Source: Neurospora tetrasperma FGSC 2508 (Eukaryota; Ascomycota; Sordariomycetes; Sordariales; Sordariaceae). From it: a stretch of 64,000 nt of DNA. A program made the translations under genes and the position numbers. The stretch spans positions 2,214,874 through 2,278,873 of the forward strand of contig NW_009799101.1 of assembly GCF_000213175.1 (NCBI RefSeq), read 5' to 3'. Positions 22,120-34,196 of the stretch are shown piece after piece (positions within the stretch are counted from its first letter, which is position 1; every line of letters starts with the position of its first letter). The notes under the pieces are model-generated. The model ran no database searches. It worked only from the letters and a program-made list of their open reading frames with translations, and was not told the origin of the DNA.

Positions 22120-23466
22120 CTACACACTTCCTACATATCTCAGAGCCAGGCCCGTGATCGCGGCAGCCAGAACCCAGACGCTCGCATAGACAGCTGCTCC
22201 GTACGAGTCTACGCCGCTGAGGACAGTGGTAGCCTGCAAATAGGTATCGACTCCAGCAAAAAGCATGGCCACGGCAGTTCTCTTGACTGAGACCTTGGTC
22301 GGGGTGGTGTACCCCCAAAGGTTCCAGTAGATGGTCTGTCCAAGGTTGGCGGTGGCCGGATCAAACTCGGCAACTTCCTGGTCCCTGATGGTGGGCGAAG
22401 CCGTGACAGAAGGAGTAAAGATCAGGGTACGCGCAGCCACGCCGAAGAGCAGGCAAAGGATCTGCGTCAGCGGGCGGTTGAAGCTGAAGAGTTGGGCGTC
22501 TTGAGCAGGCTCAATGGTGCGTATACCCTCAAAGTAGAGCACAAAGTTCGTGGGCAGGAAAGTCCGGCAGGCCAAAAACAGTGTAACGCTGTAGACGAGG
22601 GCGGAAAGTAGCGATGTAAGCACCTGGATCTGCCTGTCGACAACAATGTCCCGATTAGGGATACCAGGTGCGGCTGAGTGGGCGCCCGACAGCTGGCGCA
22701 AGAGGAGGAAGGGAACAAAGGTCGATACGACCCCAACGGCAAGGTAGGCGCCGGCAGTCGAAGCACGGATGCCATAGTAAGTAGAAATCAGGTAGGCCTG
22801 TGGGACATGTCAGTTGGCTGCGTCTACTTGTGTGTGTGTGTGTGTGTGCCAGGATGGGGATGGCATGGTAGACAGCGGATGGAAACTCACCGTTGGACCA
22901 TGAGAAAGGACAGCCAGAGCAGCAAGGTCAAAACCGTCATAGTTTCCGTACCAACCCAGAGCAAGTCCAAATCTGCCATGCCATTGACGTTAGTACGATG
23001 GAGCTGTACCTCGTGCGTCTCTTTTTCAGCCCTACGACAGGGGTTTGTTTGCCAAAGAAGCGAGCGCATAAACGCGTGTCATGATCAAAGACCAGGGAGG
23101 TTCTTACAATTTCCAACCCGCTAACGCAAGCGCTTCCGTCTGCGTTAGAGACGAGGCAGGCCTAACAACCTTGGCCAGCTCGCCGTGAGTGTATTCCGCC
23201 ACCAAGGAACGCCCAAGAGACTCGAGATAAAAGCTCAGGATGGCAACCAGGGCAAAACGGACAGCTCCCGGTAGTCGCGCACGCTTCAAATGCGCAGGCA
23301 CCACTTTGTGAGTCTGGGCAACTTCGACAGCAGCCTCTACGGCTGGCATGGCAATCGAAGTTGCGAGTGCGACGGGGTCCGCAGCCTTGACCGCATCTCC
23401 AGCTGCGTCCTCCACCGCTGCCGCCACCGTGTCTACTACTTTCTTCACAGACTTCTGTCGAGCCAT
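22120..23466 (-). CDS. Multi-pass integral membrane protein of unknown function
   Basis: Three exons: 23466-23108, 22972-22891, 22797-22120; 372 residues. Introns of 135 and 93 bp join in phase to give WKLFGLALGWYGNYDGFDLA and SHGPTAYLISTYYGIR. The N-terminus (MARQKSVKKVVDTVAAA) is an Ala/Val-rich amphipathic segment, followed by predicted membrane helices near residues 78-95, 120-145, 150-180, 205-225, 255-275 and 325-365. The second intron contains a (TG)n microsatellite at ~22828-22848. I do not recognise the family; nothing in it points to a transporter signature or enzyme active site. The glycine/aromatic motif FGLALGWYGNYDGFD looks conserved-type and would be a good search seed. The positive N-terminal charge leaves ER or mitochondrial location open. 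Confidence 0.82.
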
Positions 23467-23769
23467 CGGTACCTAGTGCCGTTCGTGGTTATCGATGCGA
23501 GGTAGATGCGTGTTCGAGCGGGGCGCGGATTGCTTCTTCCTTTTCTTTTCTTTTTTTTTTCTCTTCCTGCGGGCGTGATGAGAGGTGACGCGCAAGTTTG
23601 CGGACTTTTTTTTTGTTTTTGTTGAGCTTGACTAATGCGGCGTTGGCCGAGACGTGCACGGGATTCGTAGGAACCAAGGCACTTGGTGTGTGTAGAGCAA
23701 ATGACAGACGAGAATGAAGAGAGCCTTGGGGTGGTTTCGGTTTTGTTTTCAAACGGCAAGAGCCGCGTC

Positions 23770-23804
<35 letters not shown>

Positions 23805-24848
23805 ATGATGATGGAGAAAAGAAGTTACCAGTAGTAATTGTAGAGGTAAGAGCTTTAGGCCTAGGCACCAAGGTATGGTGGGAAGCTGCTGATGCGTGGG
23901 CAGGTGGAGCAGTGACGTCTATCGCCTAAGGCCACTGCATCAGTTAACCGTCGGAGGTCCCCCCTTCCCGTCCTGCCCGCCGCGCTAACCTCCGCATCCA
24001 CCCCACCGCCCGCTTTTGGGGGAGGCATGTAAACACAGCGGGCAGGTCGAGGGGAGCTCTTCATCAACCCGCCCGACCACGCGGCACTGCCAGGTAAACC
24101 CGCGCCGCCAGGCATCAAGCAAGAAACAATTACTACCTCTACCTAGTACCATTGCAACAAAACACTGGACATTATCAGTACGGTATGTACATAGAGGTAA
24201 GATATTGCCACGGACCTGAACTTTGCCAGCCTACGGGCCCTCAGCCGAAATCAACAAGTATTTATTTCATACCCTCTACCTTAGTTTTGTCCACGTCTTC
24301 GCAAGCTCTTTCCATTTACCGAGGAACCTGAAGTTGAGCTCCAGCGAGACTCAACCTCACTTACCCTGGTGACAGCCGGAGAAGTCATCAACCATCACCA
24401 TCTCAGACATCTCTCTGGTGTGTAACCCCTCCCTTCTATTCCACCACTACCCTCGCCAGCCAAACAAACTACACGGGCAAGTTTTGCTCCATCCATGGTT
24501 GTGTTGTATGTTCATTTGGTATTTGTTCGCTCGCTAACTAGATAAGTTTCCAAGTATTTGCTCAACGCTCGCTCACAACACTCACTTTAACCTCGTGGAG
24601 TTTTGACTGCGTCCCGCGACACCTCTGGCGCTGGCATCTCTCAGCCCATGAGCCATGGCTCGCCAACCACAGTGCTCCCCACTCTTCGGTGCCAAGTGTC
24701 GTTGGCGGAGCAAAGTGCCTCATTAACATGGTTTCGATATAGATTACAAAAGGAAATCCTTCATCAGCATCATGAGTTCCTTCTCTTCCCGCGCCGTCCA
24801 CGAGCTGCTTCCGCAATATAATACAGGCAACGGACCGCTTCGGCGTTC
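23467..24848. other. Intergenic region with (GAT)n microsatellite
   Basis: About 1.4 kb between the membrane-protein gene and the C2H2 gene's 3' end. It holds a (GAT)n repeat at ~23771-23801 and T-rich tracts at ~23548-23560 and ~23605-23615. No coding region is supportable. Confidence 0.4.
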
Positions 24849-26505
24849 TCATTCTTCCATTCTTCCAAAGACACCGTCGTCGTCCTCGTCGCTTCTTGCC
24901 CGGGACCGCATGTCTTCGTCGTCGTCATAGTCCATGACGCTATCTTCGTCCATCTTGACGTCGCCCCGCTCGCTCTGGCAGCTCTGGCGTAACTCCCCTC
25001 TAGTAAAGCTTTCCGGAGCTCTACTAGGAAAGCTGTTGATGAAGCTACCAGTAATAAGGCCGAAAGACTGGCCCAGATATTGGTTTGGCAGAGGTGGCAC
25101 CAGGGGTGCGTCTGCTCCGAGGTGAAACGACCGAGGGCCAGCGTTGCTGTTAAAGCTACAGCTAAGACCTTCCACTGCCGCAGCCAAATCCCGATCTTCC
25201 TTGCCGGTTGCGTTCCTGCCGGACGACGTTGGCCTGTGATCCTGGCTCATCAGGCTGAGCTGGCGGAAATGACCTCCAAATGGCGAACCAACCGGCACGC
25301 TACCCGCCACCGAACTACCGAATGCCGCAGATTGATACGACTGCGCAAACCCGCTGCCGGTACTCTGTCTCTTGGTGAAGCTCATGGGGAACCCGGTCAT
25401 GTTGCTTAGGGTGTCCAGCTGGGGCGGTGGGGTCGTGTCCGCAGAGCTGCGCTCTGGTTGATCCGAATAACCTGATGCTGCTGGGGATGCCGAATCCTGA
25501 TCGCTGTTGAAGTCGTGGGTCGAGTCAGGAGGCGTGGTCCCGGTTGTTGGTTTGTTGTTCATAGCTACCAAAACAGAAGCCGCCTCGAGAAGCTGCACTT
25601 GCTGGTGCTTGGAAATCAGCAGCTTCGAGGTATATGACCATTCGGGAGTGTGCTCCCACCTGACGGTAGAGACAAGTCAACACAAAAGCTCTCCAAAAGC
25701 ATTGCCCGAGTCCCGTGGCCAATACCAATCCTTTACACTCAACAGTCATGGAACAGGGAGTGGGAAAGGGGAGGAAAGGAAAATGGGCACACACAAATGC
25801 TTGGTCAAGCAGCTGCTATGCTTGTATCCCTTCCCGCACTTCTCACAGCGAAGTTCCGGGCGGTTGATTCTTCGGCTTTCCTTGGGCGCCGGCTGGCCGT
25901 CACTGGCCCTCCTGTTTCGGCTCTTGCTCGCCCCGCTGCTGCTATTGTTGCTGTTGTCTCCTTCATCTCCGGACATGTGAACCTCATCATCAATTGCGCT
26001 GTCCTGCATGTTGACTGTCCCGTCTGATGTTACGAACTTGTGTGTTGGTAGGCTGGCCGGTGGGGAGGGTAGGCTGCCGACGACAGCAGATCGCGAAAGA
26101 CCGTTCTTGGATATCGTGTTGCGGCGTGCGTTGATGGAAATGGGCAGTGGCATAGCCTTGTCACCGGATTCTTGTTGGAGGGCGGCAGCAAGAGCAGCGA
26201 CGTTCGCACCCGTGTTTGTCATGCTCTTCCGGCGTGTGACGCGGTGGGTGCCGTTGAGGGATCCGGAAAGGAGGGAGTGGGAGTTGGTGCGTGAGTGCGG
26301 CTGTCGAGCGACTGACAGGGCGGGAATGGGATTGGAAGACACCGACGGACGGTGCGAGAGCGGTCGTGAGGTTTGTTGCATTTCCTGGGAAAATAGCCGA
26401 GATCATCAGCAACGAATGGGCTGGTTCACAAGTGGGTTTACTGGGAGGAAGGGAGGGAGAAGGAGTCGTTGGACATTAGCGGAAGTCTACCTTGAACGAA
26501 GCCAT
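24849..26505 (-). CDS. C2H2 zinc-finger transcription factor (single finger)
   Basis: Three exons: 26505-26491 (15 nt, MASFK), 26384-25795, 25659-24849; 471 residues. The 106-bp first intron ends tttcccag and joins in phase to give MASFKEMQQTSRPL. The second intron (135 bp) falls inside the zinc finger, and splicing restores CEKCGKGYKHSSCLTKHLWE with the final His. So there is one classic C-x2-C-x12-H-x3-H finger at about residues 184-203, followed by a conserved-type extension HTPEWSYTSKLLISKHQQVQ and LLEAASVLVAMN. The rest is Ser/Pro/Asn-rich with an acidic C-terminus (DYDDDEDMRSR) that could activate transcription. Single-finger proteins usually need a partner or extra helix for specific DNA binding. 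Targets cannot be inferred. An ATG at 26381 would give a nearly identical unspliced start. Confidence 0.88.
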
Positions 26506-29500
26506 TGCCAAGCGATGCAAAGTGCCCCTTTTTCTCTGTCGTCGAGCGTAAACAGGAGGATGACAAGGTAAGAGTAGAGAAAGCTCGGAAAATATTGTTG
26601 CTATGTCGTGAAATTTGGCGGCCAAGTGTCGATCACAAAGAAGTAGCGTCCGTCTAAGGCCAGGCAAGGAGCAAGGCGGGGAAATAATAATAATCTCGGG
26701 ATCGGCCAGGGGTTGGTTGGTGAACCGGTGCTCCGTCTCCCGCCACGATAAGATGAGGTACGTGGAAAGGGAAAGAGAGGATAAGAAAAAGAAAAAGTTC
26801 ACCTGCTGGGCAGCAGGAAGAATGTAGGCAACGCCAACACCAGTCAGATGGTTGTTCGTCCAAGACGAGAAGGCAGGAGTGGCTGTGCCTCAGAGAGATC
26901 AATACTGTGCAGGAGAGGAAACGGTGGTATTCGCAGCCAGTTCCAAGTAGGGGATGGTTGCGGGCTGCCTTGAATGGGTGTGGTTGATGACCGGGTGCTC
27001 TTGAGGGGATGTGAAGCGATTCAGACGAGGAACGATGGAGGTGCAAGAGATACAAGTCCAGGGCAAGCTGTCTCCAAAAAAAAAAAAAATCCAGGAAAAG
27101 AGGATCTGGAGAGAGACAGGACAGGCGCCTCTGCTGTCCGCTGAGGTGATTCTATGGTCGGCGGACTGGATGTTGGTTGGCTGCAGACGGTTAGTCGCAA
27201 ATGGGATGGCGTGGAAGCTACCTAGACGCAGACGCAGCAGCCAGACACCAGACAGCCGAGACGCAGCAAGGGGTCCTGGATGGATGGGTTGAATGAGGCA
27301 CTTCTACTGGCTCATCGCCAGCCCTGGATGAATGGAGAGAGTCCGAGACTTTCTTGAGCAGGATGGCACCAAGTGGAAGCACCTCGTTCATCGCTCCCGT
27401 CAGGTTCCAGAGCGCTGATTTGAGTTGATGGTAGACGAGGTAGGTAGAGAAGGAGAAGGAGGGCCGGCCGGCGGATTGCCAGCTCCAACCATCCTCCGAT
27501 TGCGAGAATAGAAAAAGGTGGGAACTGGCAAAAGCCCGGTTGGGTACGAGAGGAGTACCCATATCCACAAAGACTGGGGGAGGCACTGACAGGTACCCCA
27601 CAAGAGCAGACGGAAGTACTTTGTTGGCCTGACACAGTGTATGATGGCGGTTGGCTCTGGATAGGCAAGGACTACACTAGTATTCAACTTCCGCTCTTTG
27701 CCTTTGATATCCAAGTTTCCTTGCCTCACCCCTCCCCCCCCTTTCCAGGGAGAGCCTCGAGCCCAAAGTGTGCCAGAGGTTACTCCTGCAATCTGGGCCA
27801 TGTGTCTTGTTAGACTTTTGGTCCCGATTAGTGGACGCTACACGATCATCACCCACCATTGATGTTTGTGCTGAGCACTATTTTTTTTTTTTTTTGGTTT
27901 TTTTTCTCCTCTCCTTATACGGTCTGTGCTGGGCGTCTACTCTAGCTCACTTGAGGTAAGCTACTTACAATCTGCATTGCTGCCAGTGCATAGTGGTTAG
28001 AAAGTGACGTTCCAGTCAATCCAAGTTCATGGCCGCATATATATGTATATCTAGGCACATCCGACTGCGGACCGCACCACGACCTCCCGTCATCTGTTTT
28101 CCAATCGCAACTCTGGCATGTTCATCAGGAGCTGACCCGTCTACACTACAGCGGGGATACCAGGTACGGTGTCTCAGAGACAAAAGGGCCGCATTGCCCT
28201 TTATTCAGGGCCAGGGAAGACATCAACAAAAAGGCGGTACAAATGGCGGTAGACAAGCTGCGTGGGTACTTGGTCAATGACTAATTCGGGTGAACTTTCA
28301 CTTCTTTACACTGTGTGCCATAGTTGGCTACGCAAGGAACGATTATGTACCGTATCCACGACATCGGGGCCAGGGACAGACAGCATTCATTCATTGCAAG
28401 CATGGGACCCCATTCTACATTAATGTTCGGGACGCCTCGAGTTCTCGATAGACTTTCCCGAAGAAGTGTCTGGTGATTAGGCGATGCAGAAACATGGAAC
28501 AAAAGGGGTGTGAAGCAAATTGGAGCTCAACAAGGTGGCTATGGCTGAAGTGTGTGAGACAATGTCCACGAATTTCGGAATAGCAGGGAGGATGACAGGC
28601 AAAGGACGATAAAAAAAAAAATTACCAAATAAGAAAGAGATAGAAAAAGGCCTGTAAAGCTCCGATCCTGGTGCTGGATCTCACAACTTCCTTTTCTCTC
28701 TTCCCTTCTCATGGCCTCGCCACATCCAATCAAGCTTCGTTTGTCTCGCACACTGCCTTGTGACCCTTGAAGATACTATGCTAGGACAAAGAAGCGGTGC
28801 CAGCGCCGCGGCACTGTCGCGAGTCTGGATGATTCGGGATCGATGTTAGTTCGCCTGTTGCCAGGAATGTTCAGATGGCATGGAGTGGTAAGCCGGCCAC
28901 ACTGCAACAAAAGTCAAATAATGCAGTCCCTGACCCGACGGCAATCTACACGGCAGAAAACCGCTCCGATTCTCAGCCGCCAAGCCATCAAACAATGAGG
29001 TAAATCTTTCCACGATCTCATCATGTTGGTGCTGTCGCCTCACAAATGAATGGGATGTGATACCCGGCTTTTGGCTACCCCGCCCTGCTGTGTTTCCCAT
29101 GTGTGGTAGCAATTATCTTCCAGTTGATAGAGCCACGAGATGAAGAGGGGTTTTCCCGTCCGGTCTTGTGGAGCCGGCTAACATCTCGCAGGAGCTGGGA
29201 CGGGGGCGGGGAAAAAAAAAAAAAAAAGTAAAGTTACACGCTGTAACAGCCATCTCGGTGGTGTAGAGAAAAATCCAGCCCAGGGCAACAGCTTCAAGTT
29301 TCAAAAGACATTGGATGCGTGATTGGGGAATTACGTCGGTTTCCTTTGAAGTCATTTGCTTTTCTGGATGAGAAAAGGCAGCCTAACTGAAAAATAAGGA
29401 GGCATCAATTGCCTTGAGGTTGCAGACGATATGAGGCTATTGAGCCCCAAGCAAGCCAGGAACCACCACAACAGGCACGGATGCCCGTCAGTCCCTGTCC

Positions 29501-29861
29501 GATTACGCATTCCAATCGACGATGTGATTCGGGAATGTCTGACAAAGTGGGATTCTGTAGACGAAATGCCGGTCTTCTTCTTTGGAAAGGTACGGTGAAT
29601 GCATGATGGCTGGACGGGGAGAAGGGAAGGTGTCCACTGGAAGATGACTTAAATTGCAGTATTCGTCTCCATAGATGTACACTCATGGGTCCTCCACATG
29701 AGGACAGTTGGTACAATTGGACATCTCTGCAGTTTGATGTTCTCCGTGGACCTGCATCTGATCTTTCCCAACGTGCTGGCATTGCTTGTTTTAATGTTTT
29801 TGTTGATGACATGAAAAGCGCTCAACCACCCAACCTAGCTGTCACACAAAGGCACGCACTG
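26506..29861. other. Gene-free region upstream of the C2H2 gene
   Basis: About 3.4 kb. The 1-1.5 kb next to 26506 is probably a long leader and regulatory region of the transcription factor. Homopolymer A/T tracts (27077-27089, 27881-27903, 28610-28621, 29213-29227) are scattered through it. I see no coding region with family resemblance. Confidence 0.4.
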
Positions 29862-29917
29862 CCGTAGAAACTCGGGAAATCCAGAATCGAGCCCCCCTAG
29901 AAATTCCCCTTCCTGGC
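29862..29917 (+). repeat. Left terminal inverted repeat
   Basis: 56 bp, starts CCGTAGAAACTCGGG and ends TTCCCCTTCCTGGC. It differs at one position from its partner at 32683-32738 (T for C within the C-run). Confidence 0.9.
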
Positions 29918-32682
29918 AGCATATATATAAGCAGTCCTATATTATACAAGCCCGATTCTATGCATTGAAATGTATATAAATTAACGTAGAGGGCAATATT
30001 TCTAGGCGGGGGACTGTCAACTGGGCCTTTTTTACTATGCTTTTTCATGGGGGATTTCCCTTGTTTTCCCAGGAAATCTGTGCCCAGTTTCTCTCATTCA
30101 TCCCTATCAATACCACTATACTTCCACCCCTATTATAGTGCCCTAAAAGGTTCTACTTAGCAATATCGACATTATTTGTAAGTAAACAATAATAATCCCG
30201 TAGTATTAAATCTCTCTAACTCTCTCTTACTAAACATTACAAACGATTTTACTAACGCCCAACAATTCATTAAACGTATTAAATACCTTATTGTCCCTCG
30301 AATGCCGTCGTCCCCTAATATTAGGGAAGGTCTAACCCTAATAGACTTTTAAAAGGTAATTTACTTTAGTTAGGTTTATAATAAAAGCCATTACTATATT
30401 GAAAAAGATATTAGGGCTGGTATTGAAGTCTTTTATTATATAACCGAACTAGGTAAGTATTAGTATAAATAGAATAGCCGCCTCTATATAATTCGCTAGT
30501 AGTAGGAAAGTAAGGTTATTATTTACTAGTATTTTAATAATAGCGAATCTACTAACGGCAGCGAGGTTAATAATAATAAAGTTTAATTACTATTATTTAG
30601 ACTACTAATTATTATTAAATTCGTTACTATTGTTTATTGTATAGAATTAAACGTATAAGAAAGTCTTTCTTAATTCTAAACCCCTGTCTAATTACCCTCC
30701 TCTTATCTATTATCCTTTTTAATATAGTAATAGTATAATAACTATAAATTACCTTCCCCTTCTCTAGTACTCTCTTAAATACCCTCTCTTTTATTCTCTC
30801 TCTCTCCTTCTTATCTACTTTATAAGCAAACTCCTTATCCTCGTAGTTTAGAATATCATTAAGATCGTTATCGATAGGGTTACTAATTTACTCCCAATTA
30901 GCCTAATCGAATATAATACAATCTATATCTTTAATATTAATTAAATAATTCTCTAATTTATTTAAAAGGATAGATATACTATTATCTTTAAAAAACTTAA
31001 TTACAATATCTTTCTTATTGGTCTATAACCGCTAATATATATAAAAGATAGTGTAAGTTATTAAAACCCTTTTATTAAAAATGGACTACTTTTTATCCTA
31101 GTTTCTAATATCCTAATTTAATACAACTTTATCAACTTCCTCCCTTAATATCTACTTAAATATGAAGTTAATTACTATATCTAATAGTTATAATAAATTT
31201 ATAAGGCCGTTGGGGATTATTATTATTATAATATTATAAAGTATATTGTTATTAATTTTATTATATACGAATTGGAAGTTATAAGATAGGTATATATTTA
31301 TAATTAATAGTATTTCCCCTAATTCTTTAATAATAGGAGCGAACTCCTTATTTAATTAGCTATAAAGGAAGTTTTTATTCTAATATATTACTTTATTAAA
31401 TTTTATAAATACGTTTTAAATATATAGTGGTTATTCAGCTTCTTAAACCTTCCCCTCTCTATAAAAAATAATTATCGGTTTCAATCGCCAACTGCCGTCA
31501 GCAAAAATGTAAAAGATAAGAATATACTACTGCTTACCCCACCTACTATAAACTATTTATTAAAAATAGTTTTTATACCTTTAAATTCGTATATACAACT
31601 ATCGATAAATTCAAAGGGGATAAGGATTTCATTAAAATTAATAATATTTAAGGGAGGGAACTGCATTCTTGTACCCGGGACAGTCAATTGATTATTACAC
31701 TTAATAAACTGAAAAAAACTACTAATTTTAATGTATAATTCAGCTAGCAATTATTACGTTTAATAGGTAATAAATAATATAATAACAATAGAGGAAATTC
31801 CTAAACTAGCTACGTAAGAATTTAAATAAATATTAGATTTTAAAGTAAATTGTAATAAAGAATGCTCTAGAGTAGTAACGAAACTATATTATAATTACTA
31901 AATTATTATTCTAATAAATAATCTAAAACTCTTTATACAATTGCCCCTCTATCTCTAACTATATCGCTTTACCCTCGCAAGTAAGCGATAATAGAATAAC
32001 TTTATAATTTATCTATTAACCTACTATCGTCGAAGTAGGTAAACGATAGAATTTAGTAGCTTCTTAATAAAATATAATATAATAAGTATTATTATCTATA
32101 TTAATAATACTTTAATAATGTTAATAACTTTATCGTTATTCCCATTATATACTATCTTTATTAATAAGCGCCGCCGCCTCTATGGGGATTTATATTTGTA
32201 CAAAATAAATTACAACCTACTTGCTAACCCTATTAATATTCCCTCTACCCTACTCCTTAATAATTATATAGAATAATAACTAATTTAAATCTTTAAGAGT
32301 TTAGAATAACTTTACTCGAATTGCTTAATTAGTGACCTTTTCTTAATTAAGCAAATTGTAAATACAACCTTCTTAGAACTAGGGCATTTAATAGTAAATT
32401 TAGTATTAGAGGGGGGTATTAACGCCCGGGCACTCCTCCCTAAACTTAATCCGTACCTCTATACATCTATTACTATTAATATTCAACAATATAACTTCAA
32501 CCCCAAAATACCAACAACGACGACGGCGTTATAATTACAAATTAGACGAGAAAGAGGAGATCCCTAGAACCAGAAGAATTCAACCCTCAACACTATATTA
32601 CATCATCTCACAGCCAAAATAAGCGGGCGCTCGTATATTACTATATGTACTCATCTGTACGTTAAACTGCTTACATATCTGT

Positions 32683-32738
32683 GCCAGGAAGGGGAATTTC
32701 TGGGGGGGCTCGATTCTGGATTTCCCGAGTTTCTACGG
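32683..32738 (-). repeat. Right terminal inverted repeat
   Basis: Reverse complement of the left repeat, with one substitution. It shows no RIP-like damage although the adjacent interior is heavily mutated. Confidence 0.9.
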
Positions 32739-32744
32739 TAGGTA

Positions 32745-32952
32745 GGCAATTGTTCGTTCTATCCCTCTTTGAGCGCCGGGCAGGGTATAGAGGTAGACGA
32801 GCGCTACATGAGCCAGCATATGCCAGCAGATGTGTTTGTCCAGTTAGTGAAAACTCGACGACGTTTCCCACCACTCTAGAATGTACAGACTCGGGCTTGC
32901 CCTGTACAGATCTGCCCTCTGTCCGGCACTCAAAGAGGGACAGAACGATTGC
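32745..32952. repeat. Small imperfect inverted-repeat element (MITE-like) beside the transposon end
   Basis: The arms 32746-32783 and 32919-32952 are inverted copies: CGTTCTATCCCTCTTTGAGC pairs with the reverse of GCACTCAAAGAGGGACAGAA. The differences are mostly C/T transitions. The element starts within ~8 bp of the big transposon's right end. No coding capacity. Confidence 0.55.
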
Positions 32953-34057
32953 TTGTTTCCCGAATTTCTACTTATGATAAGTACCCTGTAAGCTTGTGTC
33001 TAGGATTACACTGTGCAGGACTGTCAGGCGGCATTGTGTCGATACTAGATTCACCCCTAACCCGGCCTGAGCCAACTGAACATCCACGCTCCCTGTTCAT
33101 GCTGCACATCGCGCGTTGTGCGGCCAGGCACTGGAACATCAGGAAGCCAAGATAGCACATCCGCGGTTTGGTGAGGAAAGCCCCTTACAACATCTCATCC
33201 AAAATAACTATCTCAGCTTAGCAAGCTACTAGAGCATTGCTGGGCTACCAACTCCCTACCTAGAAGATGAGAACTGGAAGGCATCGACGACAGGTCCACT
33301 GCCACATCATAAATGACTTAGAGTAGGTACATCACAACTGTACTAAATGTCTTTCACTCCAACAAAAGTCCTCGTCAATCTCACGTCTCACCCTGTTCAG
33401 CTTGTCCAATCACCCAACTTGATCATTGGGAGGAATACCCGTCCCAAAAGAGCAGAACAGTCTCAAGTGGGCCGTTGAAACCAACCATCGGAATGACGAG
33501 ATCGCCAAGGAAGGAAACCCTACTGTATTTCCCCTAGCCTTCTTGCTTCCCCAGACTTTTGGAGAACTAAGCTACCGTTTGGTCTGTCCCGGGCTTTTCC
33601 ACTTGTCACATCTCCTCCTCTGACTTTCCAGTAACCATTCTGGACCTGGCTCAAGAACGGAGAGAAAATGAGCTGAGCGCAGCTTCGTGGATGGACCCAG
33701 CGAGTGACGGAACGGAAACGGAGTTTCTAGCAGGCTCTCTCGGGTTTAGACTACACTCCCAACTGATGCTAACTCGATGAAAGTCATTTTTCCCCCTTGC
33801 AAGAAGACCCAGTGTTGGGGACTTGGGGTTCCGATGCCCCAATTCGAGACCATTCGGGATTTGAGCCGCAAGACATGCATGCCAAACTCAAACTTATCCA
33901 AGAGGAAAGAGAGGGGGAAAAAAAAAGGCAGAGCTCATGATAACATGGAGGGAAGCTCCATCTTATTGATACCTAACAAGACGACATTGATAGCCGACAT
34001 CCAACCATTTCTCAACATTGTAAAAAGTGGGCTTTCTTGTTGAAGGCGACCCTGATA

Positions 34058-34196
34058 CAGTAGAAACCCCTGTTGATACAAAGCAAATCCCCCTCTTTTG
34101 CAAAGGATTTCGACTGCCTGTATTTCCCTCTGATGTAAAAACTGTAATGTGCAATTGCAACGGTTGCTGGCCCGAAATTGCATTAACAGGGGTCTG
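34058..34196. repeat. Degenerate short inverted-repeat element (pogo/Fot1 MITE-like)
   Basis: The left end CAGTAGAAACCCCTGTTGAT, preceded by TA, is mirrored at the right end, whose reverse complement reads CAGACCCCTGTTAATGCAA. It is 139 bp with no coding capacity. The CAGT start and TA target are typical of pogo/Fot1-type Tc1-mariner elements. The right TA is lost, so the call is tentative. Confidence 0.4.

Larger units (their letters stand above)
29862..32738. mobile_element. RIP-mutated DNA transposon relic with 56-bp terminal inverted repeats
   Basis: The ends are inverted copies: 29862-29917 matches the reverse complement of 32683-32738 at 55 of 56 positions, starting CCGTAGAAACTCGGGAAATC. 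Weaker similarity (ATATRTAAGCAGT) continues inwards. The interior, about 30130-32600, is extremely AT-rich and nearly lacks CpA and TpG while keeping CpG and TpA, the signature of repeat-induced point mutation. The first ~210 bp inside the left end and ~100 bp inside the right end have normal composition. No transposase frame survives. No clear target-site duplication is visible (left flank ends GCACTG, right flank begins TAGGTA). The superfamily cannot be assigned without a transposase; a nested, separately mutated insertion is possible. Confidence 0.8.

Noticed and set aside
29862-32738. LTR retrotransposon
   Set aside because: The ends are inverted, not direct, and there is no primer-binding site or polypurine tract.
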